Below the pieces are notes generated by a model that ran no database searches, was not told where the DNA came from, and was given only the letters and a program-made list of their open reading frames with translations. Positions 19,314 to 19,654 of a DNA stretch of 19,654 nucleotides are shown here, one piece after another (position 1 is the stretch's first letter; every line of letters begins with the position of its first letter). The DNA comes from Echinostoma caproni. Its lineage: Eukaryota > Platyhelminthes > Trematoda > Plagiorchiida > Echinostomatidae. The position numbers were made by a program, and so were the translations under genes. Location: contig UZAN01049825.1 in assembly GCA_900618425.1 (NCBI GenBank), positions 1-19,654 on the forward strand. The letters are read 5' to 3'.

Positions 19314-19564
19314 AGTGAATATCCAACACAGTTAATTAAAAAACCCTAATAACTAAATTGTGCGATAGACAAGACACCAATTACCGATAGGATGCAAGTA
19401 ATCCTGCGAATTTCCTTTAAACTTTATGCTGTCAGCTGGCGGATTACGAAGTGCTCAAAGTCGGTCGTTAAATGCACCTAAGGAGCAAATGAATCTAACG
19501 TTCATTTCTCAACAGCACGGTTGTCAGTATTCTCAGTGAGGGAAACGGCAACACAACACAGCAC

Positions 19565-19570
19565 AATAAA
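19565..19570 (+). terminator. Polyadenylation signal AATAAA
   Basis: A canonical hexamer 252 nt after the stop of the coiled-coil exon, followed by GTGTGG (19594-19599), a GT-rich element. It fits as that gene's 3' end signal. Confidence 0.45.
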
Positions 19571-19654
19571 TCGAACTGTACTTATCAATTTAAGTGTGGA
19601 TGCCCGGTCATTTGGGAGGGTAGGACAGATTTCGGTTGAAATGTGCAACAGTTT

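Noticed and set aside
1..19654. CRISPR array, prokaryotic operon or phage-like module
   Set aside because: No regularly spaced repeats with unique spacers and no bacterial gene organisation; the introns and elements point to a eukaryote.

Overview
The window looks like nuclear DNA from a flatworm, most likely a digenean fluke. I base this on three things. First, a gene is split by very short GT-AG introns (46 and 36 nt). Second, non-LTR retrotransposon protein remnants resemble the endonuclease/reverse-transcriptase copies common in liver-fluke genomes. Third, the DNA is gene-poor and AT-leaning, with ACT/TTA microsatellites, dead mariners and isolated N bases typical of a draft assembly. The species cannot be named from sequence alone. 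Nothing bacterial, such as operons, Shine-Dalgarno sites or CRISPR, is present.

Layout. Positions 1 to about 690 hold the 3' half of a dead non-LTR retrotransposon on the minus strand, running off the left edge. Positions 857-1124 hold two exon-like segments that join in frame and could start a protein. Positions 1125-9935 are mostly non-coding and fit a large intron or intergenic DNA. They contain ACT microsatellites (3341-3412, 3671-3706), a badly decayed mariner (about 4918-5810, minus), and tRNA-derived SINE-like pieces (about 7866-8716). Positions 9936-10594 carry the best gene evidence: three exons with short introns and a clean stop, protein not recognised. A 26-nt candidate microexon at 8303-8328 would join both ends into one 266-residue reading frame, but this is weak.

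Positions 11250-12125 are a second copy of the same retrotransposon family, plus strand. It is followed by a long inverted repeat (12181-12375) that looks like two copies of one 3' tail meeting tail to tail. Positions 13733 to about 14950 (minus) are a CR1-like element in which endonuclease sequence is joined directly to late reverse-transcriptase sequence by an internal deletion. Positions 15452-15885 (minus) are a second, different Tc1/mariner fragment. Positions 16166-16575 are bounded by near-perfect 29-bp inverted repeats and look like a MITE. Near the right edge, two exon-like pieces (18280-18331 and 19155-19313) join in frame into a coiled-coil-like C-terminus, followed by AATAAA at 19565.

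Overall this is a repeat-rich fluke region with one supported gene of unknown function, one probable C-terminal gene fragment and several inactivated mobile elements. I see no evidence for a new multi-gene system. The most useful leads are the unrecognised spliced gene and its possible distant 5' exons, the tail-to-tail inverted repeat, and the MITE candidate.
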